Below are positions 1 to 8,618 of a stretch of 64,000 nt of DNA, piece by piece. Positions within the stretch are counted from its first letter, which is position 1, and the number at the start of each line of letters is the position of its first letter. The DNA is from JBBQVS01 sp964250765 (GTDB lineage Bacteria > Chloroflexota > Ktedonobacteria > Ktedonobacterales > Ktedonobacteraceae). Made by a program: the position numbers and the translations under genes. The stretch is from NCBI GenBank assembly GCA_964250765.1, contig CAXUHF010000002.1, forward strand, positions 49,674 to 113,673, given 5' to 3'. The notes beneath the pieces are model-generated. The model did no database searches, had not been told where the DNA came from, and was given only the letters and a program-made list of their open reading frames with translations.

Positions 1-911
1 AGACGAGGGCCTGAGGGAACGCTTGCATAGAACTGTTCTAGTGGAGCGTCTTGTACGCGCAGGACAGGTACTTGCGGAGCGGAGATGGATTCGGCTGGAA
101 CAACAGAAAGTCCTTGGCTCTCAGCGTGCGCTTGTTCAAAGGCAGTGGCGAATGCGGAAACACTGTTGAAACGCTGCTGAGGATTTCTTCTGAGAGCCGT
201 CTGTACAACATCTGCAACGAGTGGAGGGAGCATTGCAAGATGCTCCCGTAGTGAGGCAGGCGCAGTATCTCCGTTTTGATTCTCCATTTTAGATGCAGCA
301 AGGTGCTGACCCGTCAGCCATTCATAGACAACACAGGCGAATGCATATTGATCACTCATAGGGCTTGCTTCACCCCACACCTGCTCTGGGGCAAGAACGT
401 TTTCTGCCTTCTCTTGAGCAGAAGCATGTGAGAGGATGACCGGAAGAGCAAAATTGGTTAGGACAACGTTCCCGTTTCGCTCAAGAAACATATTTTCTGG
501 CTTGATATTCTGATGGACAATATTTCTTGCATGAGCATAGGAAAGAGCGGCGGCAAGTTGTTTGACAAAAGGGAGAACCTGTGAAACAGAGAGCCGTGAG
601 CCGGGTGGATAACGCTGATAAAGTGTTTCATCGGGGACATAGGCTATGACGAGAAAACAAAGAGCGTCCTCTACACCATAATCAAGCAGTGGTACGATGT
701 TAGGATGTGTGAGATGAGCGAGAGCCTGTGCCTGTGAAAGAAAGAGGTTTTGGTCATGAGGCGAGAGCAATGTAGGAAACACTTTCAATACAACCTGGGC
801 TTTCGACTCAGGTTGTTGAGCGAGATAAACGTCCACTAAACGGTTGTTGCTTAGTGTACGCAACACGCGGTAATTTCTCACAATCTTTCCTGTACGATCA
901 TCTGCATGCAT
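1..911 (-). CDS. Ser/Thr kinase-fold protein, probable pseudokinase (3' end outside window)
   Basis: The reading frame is open from an ATG at 911 to the window edge, about 303 codons, so the C-terminus is missing. The start has an upstream AAAGGA about 8 nt away. The N-terminal 260 residues follow the bacterial Hanks-type kinase layout: an ATP-site Lys in VVLKVF, a C-lobe with SPMSDQYAFACVVYEWLTG, and an APEQ motif. The catalytic loop reads VHQNIKPEN instead of HRDxKPxN, and the DFG motif reads NFA. The glycine loop is also absent (LRTLSNNRLVDVY). Both catalytic Asp residues are replaced by Asn, so phosphotransfer is unlikely and a scaffold or ligand-sensing role is inferred. No TM segment is seen in the visible part. 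The neighbour at 1137 is divergent, so the two share a 225 bp promoter region. Confidence 0.8.
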   Translation of the reverse strand, partial: MHADDRTGKIVRNYRVLRTLSNNRLVDVYLAQQPESKAQVVLKVFPTLLSPHDQNLFLSQAQALAHLTHPNIVPLLDYGVEDALCFLVIAYVPDETLYQRYPPGSRLSVSQVLPFVKQLAAALSYAHARNIVHQNIKPENMFLERNGNVVLTNFALPVILSHASAQEKAENVLAPEQVWGEASPMSDQYAFACVVYEWLTGQHLAASKMENQNGDTAPASLREHLAMLPPLVADVVQTALRRNPQQRFNSVSAFATAFEQAHAESQGLSVVPAESISAPQVPVLRVQDAPLEQFYASVPSGPR

Positions 912-1136
912 CGCCTGTTCCTTTGCGTATCGTCAGTATCCACGCTCTCCTTGTTGATACGCATGTTTCGCGGGAGAAGTTTCGCATTCCAAAGACAAGA
1001 AGAGGTCTCTTCCCGTTATGCACTTCTTGAGATTTTTTTGAGGCTTGTACAGCCTCTCTATACTTTTTCTGTATATCCACTGGACTATACTACTGAGAGA
1101 GACGTCCGAAGTAGGACATGAAGAGAAGGATTAAGT

Positions 1137-3323
1137 ATGCAGATAGAACCCACCAGCTCGCTTGAGCAACAACCAAGAGTAGTTCCACTTCTGGGTCCAA
1201 GTGACCACACTGACATTTCACCAACCCCTGGACAGGATAATTTTGATGTGAACTTACCTTTACCCGCAGAGACGTATCAACAGAGTTTACAAACGCAGTC
1301 TGCCAACATACAGTTGCGCATTTCAGAGGTGAGGACAAGTCATCCTGTTCTTCGACGTGTCAGTAATGGCACACTTGAAGCAACCGAGGAAGTCAATGTT
1401 CCAGAAGGCGGTATCAGCAAGGTCATCTATCGCGTAAAACACGTCTTAATTGGCGCACCCATTTCTAACATGATGGCAGGGCAAGAACGCTTGACTAAAT
1501 TCAAAGCATTAGCGGTACTTTCTTCTGACGCCATTTCGTCCGTCGCGTATGCAACCGAAGCCATTTTAATTAACTTGGTGTTAGCTGGCTCATCACGTCT
1601 GTGGATGACCCTGCCAATCAGTCTCGTCATCATAGCACTTCTGGCTATCGTGGCGATCTCCTACCGTCAAACCATTCCTGCCTATCCAAATGGAGGTGGC
1701 TCCTATATTGTCGCAAAGGAAAACCTCGGCACCGTTCCAGGACTTGTGGCGGCGGCAGCTCTACTCATTGATTATGTCCTCAATGTCTCTGTAAGCGTCG
1801 CTGCTGGTGTCCTCAACCTCGCCTCACTTTTCCCAGCATTAGGACCTTTTATTGTTCCTATTGACGTGGCTCTTGTTGTGTTGATTACAATTATTAACCT
1901 GCGTGGTGTGCGTGAGTCAGGATCAATTTTTGCCATCCCGACCTACTTCTTCGTCGTCACTGCCGTGCTCCTGATCGTGGTAGGTCTTGTCAAAGCGTAT
2001 GTCTTCAAACATCAACCATTGATTGGCACATTTGCGTCTGTCAAGGCAAACGAACCATTGTCACTCTTCCTCATTTTACGCGCCTTTGCCACTGGCTGTT
2101 CCGCGATGACAGGGGTTGAAGCCATCTCCAATGGAGTTCCAGCCTTTCAGAAGCCGGAGACGCGCAACGCCTCAACGACCCTGACATGGATGGCAGTCAT
2201 TCTTGGGACGCTCTTCCTCGGAATCACCCTGCTCGTCATGACCTATGCGGTGGAGGCCCATGCAAGCGGCAACCCCACCGTTATCGATCAGATTTCCAGA
2301 CTCGTCTTTTCGGGGCCGCTCAGTTTCATGTATCCGGTGTTCACCTTTGCAACACTCGGTATCCTCACGCTTTCGGCTGAGACCAGTTACTCGGACTTCC
2401 CTCGTCTGGCCTCACTGCTAGCTCGTGATCGTTTCCTACCCAGCCAGTTCGCGTTTCGAGGCGACCGCTTGGCGTTTACCGTTGGCATTCTCGTCCTGGC
2501 TTTTCTCGCAAGCGTCCTACTAATTGTCTTTAAAGGCAGTACCGATGCGCTCATCAATCTGTTCGCAGTGGGCGTCTTCATGTCATTTACTCTGTCACAG
2601 AGCGGGATGGTGATGCATTGGTGGCGTTTACGGCGGGAAGACAAGACGTGGTTACGCAGTCTCATTATTAATGGTATGGGCGCATTTGCAACGCTTGTAG
2701 TTGCCGTCGTAATCTCTGTCACCAAGTTTGTTGAGGGGGCATGGGTGGTAGTATTGCTCATTCCTCTGCTGGTGTTCATGTTTCTGAGTATCAATAAGCA
2801 CTACACTCATGTGGCACGTGAGCGTATCTCCGATATTCCCATTAATCCCAGCGACATTCATCATCGCATTGTCGTGCCGATTGACAAACTGGACCGTGCC
2901 GCAAAGCAAAGTCTTGCGTATGCCCGCTCCATTTCACCTCATGTGACTGCCGTGCATGTAAGTACAAGTGAGGACGAGACACGGAGTGTACAAGCAGAGT
3001 GGGAGACGTGGCAGAAGCATTTCTCGGACATGGAGGAGACGCATCTGCTCACCATCGAGTCCCCCTATCGTGCGCTGATCCGTCCGATCCTCGCGTATAT
3101 AGATACGGTTCACCAACGTCATCCAGACGACACGCTTACCGTCATTCTACCCGAATTCGTGGTTCTGCACTGGTGGGAGTATTTCCTGCACAACCAGACC
3201 GCGTTCCGCTTGAAGGCAGCGTTGTTGTTCCGTCCTGGTATTATCGTGGTGAGCGTGCCACAACATTTACGTGATAGACGTGCCGCAACGGTGGCCTCGT
3301 CAGGAGCAACACTCGTCAAATAG
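1137..3323 (+). CDS. KimA-like (YdaO family) APC-superfamily potassium transporter
   Basis: The 728-residue product aligns by eye along its length with Bacillus KimA, a high-affinity K+/H+ symporter of the cell membrane. It has the TM1 signature LSSDAISSVAYATE, the AYPNGGGSYIVAKENLG motif after TM2, GCSAMTGVEAISNGVPAF in the middle, about twelve TM helices up to residue 580, and a C-terminal cytosolic domain of about 150 residues that ends in a UspA-like fold, as KimA does. KimA homology begins near residue 97. The first 96 residues are a hydrophilic extension that KimA of about 607 residues lacks. KimA is inhibited by c-di-AMP in Bacillus; no c-di-AMP riboswitch was recognised in the short leader. 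A 22 bp hairpin with a T run follows the gene. Confidence 0.85.
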   Translation: MQIEPTSSLEQQPRVVPLLGPSDHTDISPTPGQDNFDVNLPLPAETYQQSLQTQSANIQLRISEVRTSHPVLRRVSNGTLEATEEVNVPEGGISKVIYRVKHVLIGAPISNMMAGQERLTKFKALAVLSSDAISSVAYATEAILINLVLAGSSRLWMTLPISLVIIALLAIVAISYRQTIPAYPNGGGSYIVAKENLGTVPGLVAAAALLIDYVLNVSVSVAAGVLNLASLFPALGPFIVPIDVALVVLITIINLRGVRESGSIFAIPTYFFVVTAVLLIVVGLVKAYVFKHQPLIGTFASVKANEPLSLFLILRAFATGCSAMTGVEAISNGVPAFQKPETRNASTTLTWMAVILGTLFLGITLLVMTYAVEAHASGNPTVIDQISRLVFSGPLSFMYPVFTFATLGILTLSAETSYSDFPRLASLLARDRFLPSQFAFRGDRLAFTVGILVLAFLASVLLIVFKGSTDALINLFAVGVFMSFTLSQSGMVMHWWRLRREDKTWLRSLIINGMGAFATLVVAVVISVTKFVEGAWVVVLLIPLLVFMFLSINKHYTHVARERISDIPINPSDIHHRIVVPIDKLDRAAKQSLAYARSISPHVTAVHVSTSEDETRSVQAEWETWQKHFSDMEETHLLTIESPYRALIRPILAYIDTVHQRHPDDTLTVILPEFVVLHWWEYFLHNQTAFRLKAALLFRPGIIVVSVPQHLRDRRAATVASSGATLVK

Positions 3324-3446
3324 ATGTGCTTTGTCAGGAATGCTCTATAAGTTGCGCAACGAAATTGTAGCAAGCAGGTGGTGATGTAGTTATCAGCCTC
3401 AGAAGCCACTTCAATTGTGTTAGTTGAATGAAAAAGTTTCACATTT

Positions 3447-3503
3447 ACACCTTTCATTCTATAGAATTATTCCAAAGAATTCTATAGAATGAAAGGTGTT
3501 TTT
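3447..3503 (+). terminator. Long perfect hairpin with T run after the KimA-like gene
   Basis: Arms 3447-3468 and 3478-3499 are perfectly complementary over 22 bp with a 9 nt loop and are followed by five T. This fits an intrinsic terminator for the transporter. Each arm holds the self-palindrome ATTCTATAGAAT, which recurs at 18847-18858 inside a promoter, so the site may have another role. Confidence 0.6.
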
Positions 3504-3949
3504 CCTCTAATTATCGGAATTAGTTTTATTATAAAATGATAAGTTATTATAAAAAGTGAAACGTCTCTTTACTAGAACACGTATAATTCTTGATGCTGAG
3601 AAATGCTCTCAGTATTCAGTTCTCATATATGGGTGAGAAAGAGTGCAAGTATGGATGCCAGGTGTTTTTCATATTTGTAGACGCTGATGTGCGGCATAAA
3701 CGCCACCAATGCAAAAAGTTCTCCTTCTAGTGTGTTCTCGAAAGATATGTCCAGTGTACACATCAAAGATGTATGCGCCTCGTTCGTGAACTGGTAGCCA
3801 TCCGCACGTCGCTGTTCTGGTCAGAATGCTGATGCATAGAGAGACATGGACTTTTCGCGCTTTCCAACTGGACGTTCTTTCTTTGTGACCTTATCCTTCC
3901 GTATTGTTGGATGCAGCTTTGCTGTATTTGAGTCGAAAAGGAGTTCCTT
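3504..3949. other. Intergenic region, 446 bp, no gene recognised
   Basis: The stretch is AT-rich at its left end and carries no reading frame with a protein-like composition. The ribosome site AAAAGGAG of the next gene lies at its right end. No RNA gene was recognised. Confidence 0.5.
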
Positions 3950-4708
3950 ATGAACATTCTTGATGCCGTCATCTCGTCGTTTGCGGCGGCTCTAGCCCTG
4001 GTTTTTGCATTCGTGCCTAAACTACTTGGGTTTTTGGTGATCCTCCTTGTCGGATGGATTGTTGCCACCGCGCTTTCCAAAGCGGTAACATTCCTGCTTC
4101 GCAAGGTCGGCTTCGACCGCATTGGCGACCACATTGGTTTATCACGCCTGCTATCCCAATCGGGAATCAAGACGGACGCTGCTGACGTGCTCGGCAAACT
4201 CGTCTACTGGTTCATTTTCCTCATTTTCCTGGTCCCTGCAGTGGATGCGCTTGGCTTAACTGCCGTGAGTAATCTGCTCGGTCAGGTGATTGGATTCTTA
4301 CCCAACGTGTTTGTCGCTATTCTAATCCTTTTTCTGGGAACATTTGCGGCAACCATTGTTGCGGACATCGTGCGTGGAGCAGCAGGTAGCGCAAAGATTG
4401 GCAACCCGAATCTTTTTGCGAACGTCGCTCGCTATGCCATTCTTGGCTTCGTGGCCCTGATCGCGCTTGAGCAGTTAGGCATCGCTACCTCACTCTTAAA
4501 CATTCTGTTTACCGCTATTGTAGGTGCTGCGGCCCTTGCTGCTGGTCTCGCCTTTGGGCTGGGTGGACAAGATACTGCTCGCAAGTACCTTGATCGCACC
4601 GAGAGCACTGCCAGCACTGCGGCTACACAAATACAGGCGCAGCAACAACGCACAAACGGAGCACAAACGGCCCCAGCACTACGTCCTGACGTACCACGAG
4701 CGCGGTAA
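3950..4708 (+). CDS. Conserved-TM-helix membrane protein, mechanosensitive-channel related
   Basis: The 252-residue protein has about five TM helices and the repeated small-residue-rich segments of the conserved TM helix family (CmpX-like, distantly related to MscS). Examples are LLGFLVILLVGWIVA near residue 25 and FLPNVFVAILILFLGTFAA near 118. Its last helix, AAALAAGLAFGLGGQDTARK, matches the pore-lining helix of MscS-type channels. The MscS beta domain is absent and a Gln/Thr-rich tail of about 40 residues follows. The start is set by AAAAGGAG 6 nt upstream. The family is thought to act in osmotic or envelope stress at the inner membrane; the neighbours support this. Confidence 0.75.
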   Translation: MNILDAVISSFAAALALVFAFVPKLLGFLVILLVGWIVATALSKAVTFLLRKVGFDRIGDHIGLSRLLSQSGIKTDAADVLGKLVYWFIFLIFLVPAVDALGLTAVSNLLGQVIGFLPNVFVAILILFLGTFAATIVADIVRGAAGSAKIGNPNLFANVARYAILGFVALIALEQLGIATSLLNILFTAIVGAAALAAGLAFGLGGQDTARKYLDRTESTASTAATQIQAQQQRTNGAQTAPALRPDVPRAR

Positions 4709-4757
4709 CGCGCTTCACTCGCCACATTCCTACGTCCGTCTGTTTATCGCTATTCAT

Positions 4758-4790
4758 GAGGAAGGTTGTTCTTTGAACACTTCCTTCCTC
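4758..4790 (+). terminator. Imperfect hairpin between channel-like and YsnF-like genes
   Basis: GAGGAAGG at 4758 pairs with CCTTCCTC at 4783-4790 around GTTC/GAAC inner pairs. It lies between two genes of the same strand and could end transcription partly or sit in the leader of the next gene. No T run follows. Confidence 0.35.
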
Positions 4791-4813
4791 ACTACAGAAC
4801 AAGGAGAATTTTC

Positions 4814-5605
4814 ATGGCAACCCAAGCATCTATTGTTGCTGGCGTCTTCGAGCAAGAGACTCAAGCACGACAAGCACTCAGCGCGTTGAAACAGGCCGGT
4901 TTCGCTTATGACCAAGTGGGCGTCGCCACACAGGGACAGCAAGGCGTCGATCTCAAGAACGACCTGCTGGGTCTTGATGTGCCACGCCAACAAGCAAACT
5001 ATTATGCGCAGGAATTCAAGAATGGGCGTACCGTCGTATCAGTACGACCAGATGGGCAAGAGCAGAAAGCTCATGATATTCTGCACCAGTACGGTGGCTA
5101 TGACTACGAGCATCAAACGGTCGAGACGCAGACGTCTGCGGGCTACACGCGAAACGCAGCAGCACTCTCTACCCAGACAACAGCTAACGATGTACGAGAT
5201 GACTTTCATCAGCCCCGTTCGCTGACACTTCGCTCAGAGCGTCTCAACGTGACCAAGGACCGTGTGCAGGCAGGGGAAGTTGGTCTGCACAAGGAAGTCG
5301 TCACGGAGCAGAAGACCATCAATGTGCCTGTCACGCGCGAGGAAGTCGTGATTGAGCGACACGCTGTCACAGATGGACAAATTGATAACACACCTATCGG
5401 TGAGGGCGAAATCATTCGTGTTCCCGTGAGTGAAGAGCAGGTCAACGTGACCAAAAGTACCGTCGTCACAGGTGAAGTCGCCATTGGCAAACGAGCCGTT
5501 CAGGAGACTCAGCAGGTGACGGATACCGTCCGGCATGAGGAAGCTCGCATCGAGCAAGAAGGCAAGGTCAACATTCAGGGTGATATCGATCCTCGAAAAG
5601 CCTAA
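4814..5605 (+). CDS. YsnF/AvaK-like DUF2382 stress protein
   Basis: The start at 4814 is preceded by AAGGAGAA; a longer in-frame extension upstream has no ribosome site. The 263-residue protein has two parts. Residues 1-75 resemble the general stress protein 17M/YflT fold (SIVAGVFEQETQARQALSAL). Residues 125-245 are a DUF2382 domain with its typical repeated pattern, as in LRSERLNVTKDRVQAGEV, VTREEVVIERHAV and EEQVNVTKSTVVTGEVAIGK. No TM segment is present. DUF2382 proteins are linked to general stress in bacilli and cyanobacteria, but their biochemical role is unknown. Membership of the osmotic-stress island is inferred. Confidence 0.82.
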   Translation: MATQASIVAGVFEQETQARQALSALKQAGFAYDQVGVATQGQQGVDLKNDLLGLDVPRQQANYYAQEFKNGRTVVSVRPDGQEQKAHDILHQYGGYDYEHQTVETQTSAGYTRNAAALSTQTTANDVRDDFHQPRSLTLRSERLNVTKDRVQAGEVGLHKEVVTEQKTINVPVTREEVVIERHAVTDGQIDNTPIGEGEIIRVPVSEEQVNVTKSTVVTGEVAIGKRAVQETQQVTDTVRHEEARIEQEGKVNIQGDIDPRKA

Positions 5606-5707
5606 CCGTCTTCCTACAAAGAGTGTTCACAGGAAGCAACACGTGTGCTACCTGTGACCTCTTAGAGCCGTGTCTCTTGCGCCCACAAGAGGACAAAGGA
5701 ACACTCG

Positions 5708-6352
5708 ATGAAAGACAATATACCTCTTGTAAAGTCAGCTTTGGCGGAACTCGTCGGTACCTTTTTTCTGACGCTGGCCGCCTTAATTAGTGGGACACCC
5801 TATGTTGTTGGTGTGATTCTTGGTGTCTTTGTCTATGCTATTGGTGCGATTTCGGGGTGTAATCTTAATCCTGCTGTGTCACTTGGCTTAATAGTGACCC
5901 GTCGCCTTCCTGTATTGACTGGTCTGCTCTACATCGTGGTTCAGATCGCTGGAGCAGGGCTGGCACTGCTGGCGGCAAACTTCACGGGTCTTCTTGCAAC
6001 TCATTATGCTGCCGCCAGTCCACTTTTAGAGTTTTTGGGCTTTGGAGTGTTAATGCTGACGGTGATGGCTGTCTCGGAAAAAAATGTGCCACAGGCAGGT
6101 AGTGGCATCGCAATCGGGGGAGCACTTGCAGCTGGACTCGTGGTGAGCAGAGGGATACTCAATCCTGCCGTCGCTATTGCGATGGGTCAGGCCCTCTCAC
6201 CTGCAACATGGGCAACCTTGTTGAGTGGCATCTGTTTTAGTTTGCTCTTCATGCTCTACGAAGTCAAGCAGAAGCCAGCAGAGGAAGACACCACAAAGGC
6301 CCAACCCAGCACTCCGTTCGAGCAATTGAGAAGCGTGCCACGCACAAAATAA
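5708..6352 (+). CDS. MIP/aquaporin-family channel with altered second NPA loop
   Basis: The 214-residue protein has six TM helices arranged as two homologous halves, each with an NPA box: CNLNPAVSLG near residue 52 and GILNPAVAIA near 150. Aquaporins and glycerol facilitators normally have Arg directly after the second NPA as part of the aromatic/Arg selectivity filter; here it is Val. A water, glycerol or small-solute pore in the inner membrane is expected from the family, but selectivity cannot be read. AAAGGA stands 8 nt before the ATG. The next gene starts 13 nt after the stop, so they are likely co-transcribed. Confidence 0.8.
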   Translation: MKDNIPLVKSALAELVGTFFLTLAALISGTPYVVGVILGVFVYAIGAISGCNLNPAVSLGLIVTRRLPVLTGLLYIVVQIAGAGLALLAANFTGLLATHYAAASPLLEFLGFGVLMLTVMAVSEKNVPQAGSGIAIGGALAAGLVVSRGILNPAVAIAMGQALSPATWATLLSGICFSLLFMLYEVKQKPAEEDTTKAQPSTPFEQLRSVPRTK

Positions 6353-6364
6353 AGGGAAAAACGC

Positions 6365-6826
6365 ATGTATCCATACGATCAGAATAATCAGCAGATGTAT
6401 CAACAGTACATTAACCATGCTGATCAGGGAACCTATTCACAGATTCCGGATCAGGAAGCCCAGCAGAATTATACTCAGTTCGTGCAGAATGCGCCACCTC
6501 AGATGGTGCAGCAGGCACATGAACAATACTATCAGCAGATGCCTCCACAACAACGCGGCAACTTGATGCAAGGACTGATGGGGGGACTCATGCAGCGAGG
6601 AGCGACGCCCCAGCAGATGGGGATACAGAATACTGACCCAAATACCATGTCTCCTCAAGATGCGGCACGCGTCACTGGCTATGCGGCACAACAACAACCA
6701 GATATACTTCACCAAATGATGGGTCCTGGAGGTCCACTAGGAAGTACCGGTGCGAAACTCGCAGTTGCTGGCATCGCGGCCTTTGCCGCTAAGCAGATGC
6801 TCGGTGGTGGCGGAATGAAACTGTAA
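6365..6826 (+). CDS. Gln/Tyr/Met-rich small protein, paralog of the gene at 7292
   Basis: The 153-residue protein is not assigned to a named family. It begins MYPYDQNNQQMYQQY, and its first 65 residues are rich in Gln, Tyr and Asn. It contains FVQNAPPQMVQQAHEQYYQQ and QMPPQQRG, and ends in a small-residue segment KLAVAGIAAFAAKQMLGGGG that could be a short amphipathic or membrane helix. The same block order recurs in the product at 7292, so the two arose by duplication. AAAGGG 8 nt upstream supports the start. The gene lies between a MIP channel and a YtxH protein in what looks like one operon; function is unknown. Confidence 0.75.
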   Translation: MYPYDQNNQQMYQQYINHADQGTYSQIPDQEAQQNYTQFVQNAPPQMVQQAHEQYYQQMPPQQRGNLMQGLMGGLMQRGATPQQMGIQNTDPNTMSPQDAARVTGYAAQQQPDILHQMMGPGGPLGSTGAKLAVAGIAAFAAKQMLGGGGMKL

Positions 6827-6891
6827 ATCACTGTATGGAACGCGATCAGTGTCGGGTTCCTGCAACTAGCATGAAGAAAGGAATGTTCCGT

Positions 6892-7263
6892 ATGGGAATG
6901 TTTACCAATGGACTGATTGTCGGAGTGGGAGTAGCCTTGCTCGTCGCACCGATGAAAGGCGAAGAGATGCGTCGTCTTGTCGGCGAGCGTGTATCAAGCA
7001 TACGCGCCTCACTTCCTCAAGGTAGACAAGGCTCTCAGTACATCCAGCAAGCCTCTGATACTGTATCACAGACAGCAAACGTCCTGAAAGACACTGCACA
7101 ACAAGCAGCAGCACAAGTGCAATCAACAGGAAGCACACTCGCCGATACAGCACAGCAGGCAGCGACAAAAGCAAAGCAAGCGAGCAAGGATGTGGCAGAG
7201 ACGACCAAGCAAACGGCACGGTCAACACAATCCCCAACGCGTGGAACGAGTACTTCATTATAA
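6892..7263 (+). CDS. YtxH-domain protein with LEA-like amphipathic repeats
   Basis: Three in-frame ATGs are possible upstream; 6892 is chosen because AAAGGA ends 9 nt before it and the YtxH pattern starts at once (MGMFTNGLIVGVGVALLVAP). Residues 5-20 form a glycine-rich TM helix followed by MKGEEMRRLVGERV, typical of YtxH/GvpP-like stress proteins. Residues 50-115 are an Ala/Gln/Thr/Lys-rich helix with repeats such as DTAQQAA and TKAKQASKDVAE, like late-embryogenesis-abundant proteins. Such proteins are linked to envelope or desiccation stress; their exact role is not known. Confidence 0.75.
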   Translation: MGMFTNGLIVGVGVALLVAPMKGEEMRRLVGERVSSIRASLPQGRQGSQYIQQASDTVSQTANVLKDTAQQAAAQVQSTGSTLADTAQQAATKAKQASKDVAETTKQTARSTQSPTRGTSTSL

Positions 7264-7291
7264 AATGAAGCAAGTCTTAAGGAGAAATACA

Positions 7292-7735
7292 ATGTGGCCT
7301 TTTGATCAAAACAATCAGCAGATGTATCAGCAATATTCTCAGGCACACGAGTCTGGCAACTATAATGGCATCGATCAGAATCAGGCAATGGGCAATATGC
7401 AGCAGTTTATGCAGAACGCTCCGGCTGATACCCAGCAACAGGTCTATCAACAGCACTTTGAGCAAATGCCCTATGACCAGCGCGCACAGTTTGCTCAACA
7501 GATGCCTCAGCAGTACGGTGCAAACCCCAATGACCCACAAGGGATGGCACAAGGCTTCCATCAGATGGGACAAGAGCAGCCGAATATGCTTTCACAGATG
7601 TTTGGCGGTCAGGGAGGTGCTTCAGGCAATATGATGGGGCAAGGTGGTCTCGGCATGGGGCAAGGGGGACTTGGTGGAATCGTGGGAGCTGTGGCCCAAC
7701 ATATGCTGGGGAATCAAGGTGGTGGCATTTTCTAG
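7292..7735 (+). CDS. Gln/Met/Gly-rich small protein, paralog of the gene at 6365
   Basis: The start at 7292 has AAGGAG 7-8 nt upstream; in-frame codons further upstream overlap the YtxH gene and lack a ribosome site. The 147-residue product starts MWPFDQNNQQMYQQY, carries QFMQNAPADTQQQVYQQHFE and QMPYDQRAQFAQQMP, and ends in a Gly/Met-rich tail. It shares these blocks in order with the product at 6365. No catalytic motif or strong TM helix is seen. Its low-complexity composition suggests a structural or condensate-forming role, which is only inference. A hairpin after the stop likely ends the operon. Confidence 0.75.
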   Translation: MWPFDQNNQQMYQQYSQAHESGNYNGIDQNQAMGNMQQFMQNAPADTQQQVYQQHFEQMPYDQRAQFAQQMPQQYGANPNDPQGMAQGFHQMGQEQPNMLSQMFGGQGGASGNMMGQGGLGMGQGGLGGIVGAVAQHMLGNQGGGIF

Positions 7736-7742
7736 CGATTGA

Positions 7743-7770
7743 GGAAGGAGAGCAGGATTGCCCTCCTTCC
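7743..7770 (+). terminator. Hairpin after the Gln-rich/YtxH operon
   Basis: GGAAGGAG (7743-7750) pairs with CTCCTTCC (7763-7770) over a 12 nt loop, directly after the stop at 7735. The following sequence is T/C-rich but lacks a clear T run. Confidence 0.45.
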
Positions 7771-7834
7771 TTGTCTCCATGCGCTTATCCTCAACACAAG
7801 CCATCCTCCGTGTTGCTGTTCACTTCTCGAAAGT

Positions 7835-7856
7835 ATACTTGCTAAAAAGCAAGTAT
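7835..7856. promoter_or_regulatory. Small palindrome upstream of the four-TM protein gene
   Basis: ATACTTGC and GCAAGTAT form 8 bp arms around TAAAAA, about 50 nt before the start codon at 7909. The placement fits an operator or leader hairpin. No binding protein can be named. Confidence 0.3.
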
Positions 7857-7908
7857 CTGTTCAGTGAAAGAAATCTATGAGGAAAGTTCTTCGTGAAAGG
7901 AGAACATG

Positions 7909-8481
7909 ATGCAAGAACGAACAATTATTGAAAGAAGAGGCAGTCCAGCTCTCAAGTATGGTATTCTGTTTGGTATTCTTCTTGGAGCATTTTTCGTTGT
8001 TCTGACGCTCCTCACCAATTACTTAAATTTGGGAAGCTTCGCGCTCTTCATCACTCTTGGTGGCTTTATTCTCGCTCTGATTGTTTATCTGCTTGCAGGA
8101 ATACGCGCTTCGCAGGAGACAGGCATGATGGGAACAGGGGCCTTCGCAGGGCTATGGACAGGGGTGGTGAGCGTCATTATTGGATTTCTTGGTGCACTTC
8201 TACTTTCCTACCTGAATCTTGGTACCTTGCGTCAGCAAGTTGCCACAACTGCACAAACTGTGGCTCATCAGGTACATCAGACGCTTCCTGCAACCACCGA
8301 TCAACTCTTGCTTTCAACAGCGATTGTCACGGGCCTGACTGGACTCGTAGTCTCGATCTTGCTTGGTCTCATCGTGGGAGCGATTGGAGGGGCGATTGGT
8401 CGAGGACGTGCTTCACGTAGGACTCTGGTTGCTCAAGAGACAACGTATCGGGATGTTCCAACACCACCGATTAATAGATAA
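7909..8481 (+). CDS. Four-TM membrane protein of unknown function
   Basis: Two adjacent ATGs (7906, 7909) are possible; 7909 lies 6 nt after AAAGGAG and is preferred. The 190-residue protein has four TM helices in two pairs: near residues 17-37 and 43-65, then 75-100 and 135-165. The last helix is very Gly-rich (LLGLIVGAIGGAIGRGRASR). A soluble loop of about 30 residues rich in Thr/Gln/His (residues 105-135) separates the last two helices. The N- and C-termini are charged and cytosolic by the positive-inside rule. No family is recognised. It sits between the stress operon and an ECF sigma gene. Confidence 0.65.
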   Translation: MQERTIIERRGSPALKYGILFGILLGAFFVVLTLLTNYLNLGSFALFITLGGFILALIVYLLAGIRASQETGMMGTGAFAGLWTGVVSVIIGFLGALLLSYLNLGTLRQQVATTAQTVAHQVHQTLPATTDQLLLSTAIVTGLTGLVVSILLGLIVGAIGGAIGRGRASRRTLVAQETTYRDVPTPPINR

Positions 8482-8618
8482 TCTCTTCTAGTCACTCAAT
8501 GTCTTTCGACATGCGAACGACGCCTAGGTATGAACATGACTTATTCCCTTTTTTTATAACTTCTCGTTTTACACTCACAGAAAAGGATTCGGTTGTCTGA
8601 GAAGGAAGGAGAGCAGGT

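Noticed and set aside
912..1136. c-di-AMP (ydaO) riboswitch before the KimA-like gene
   Set aside because: The leader is too short for the full motif after allowing a promoter, and the conserved core was not recognised.
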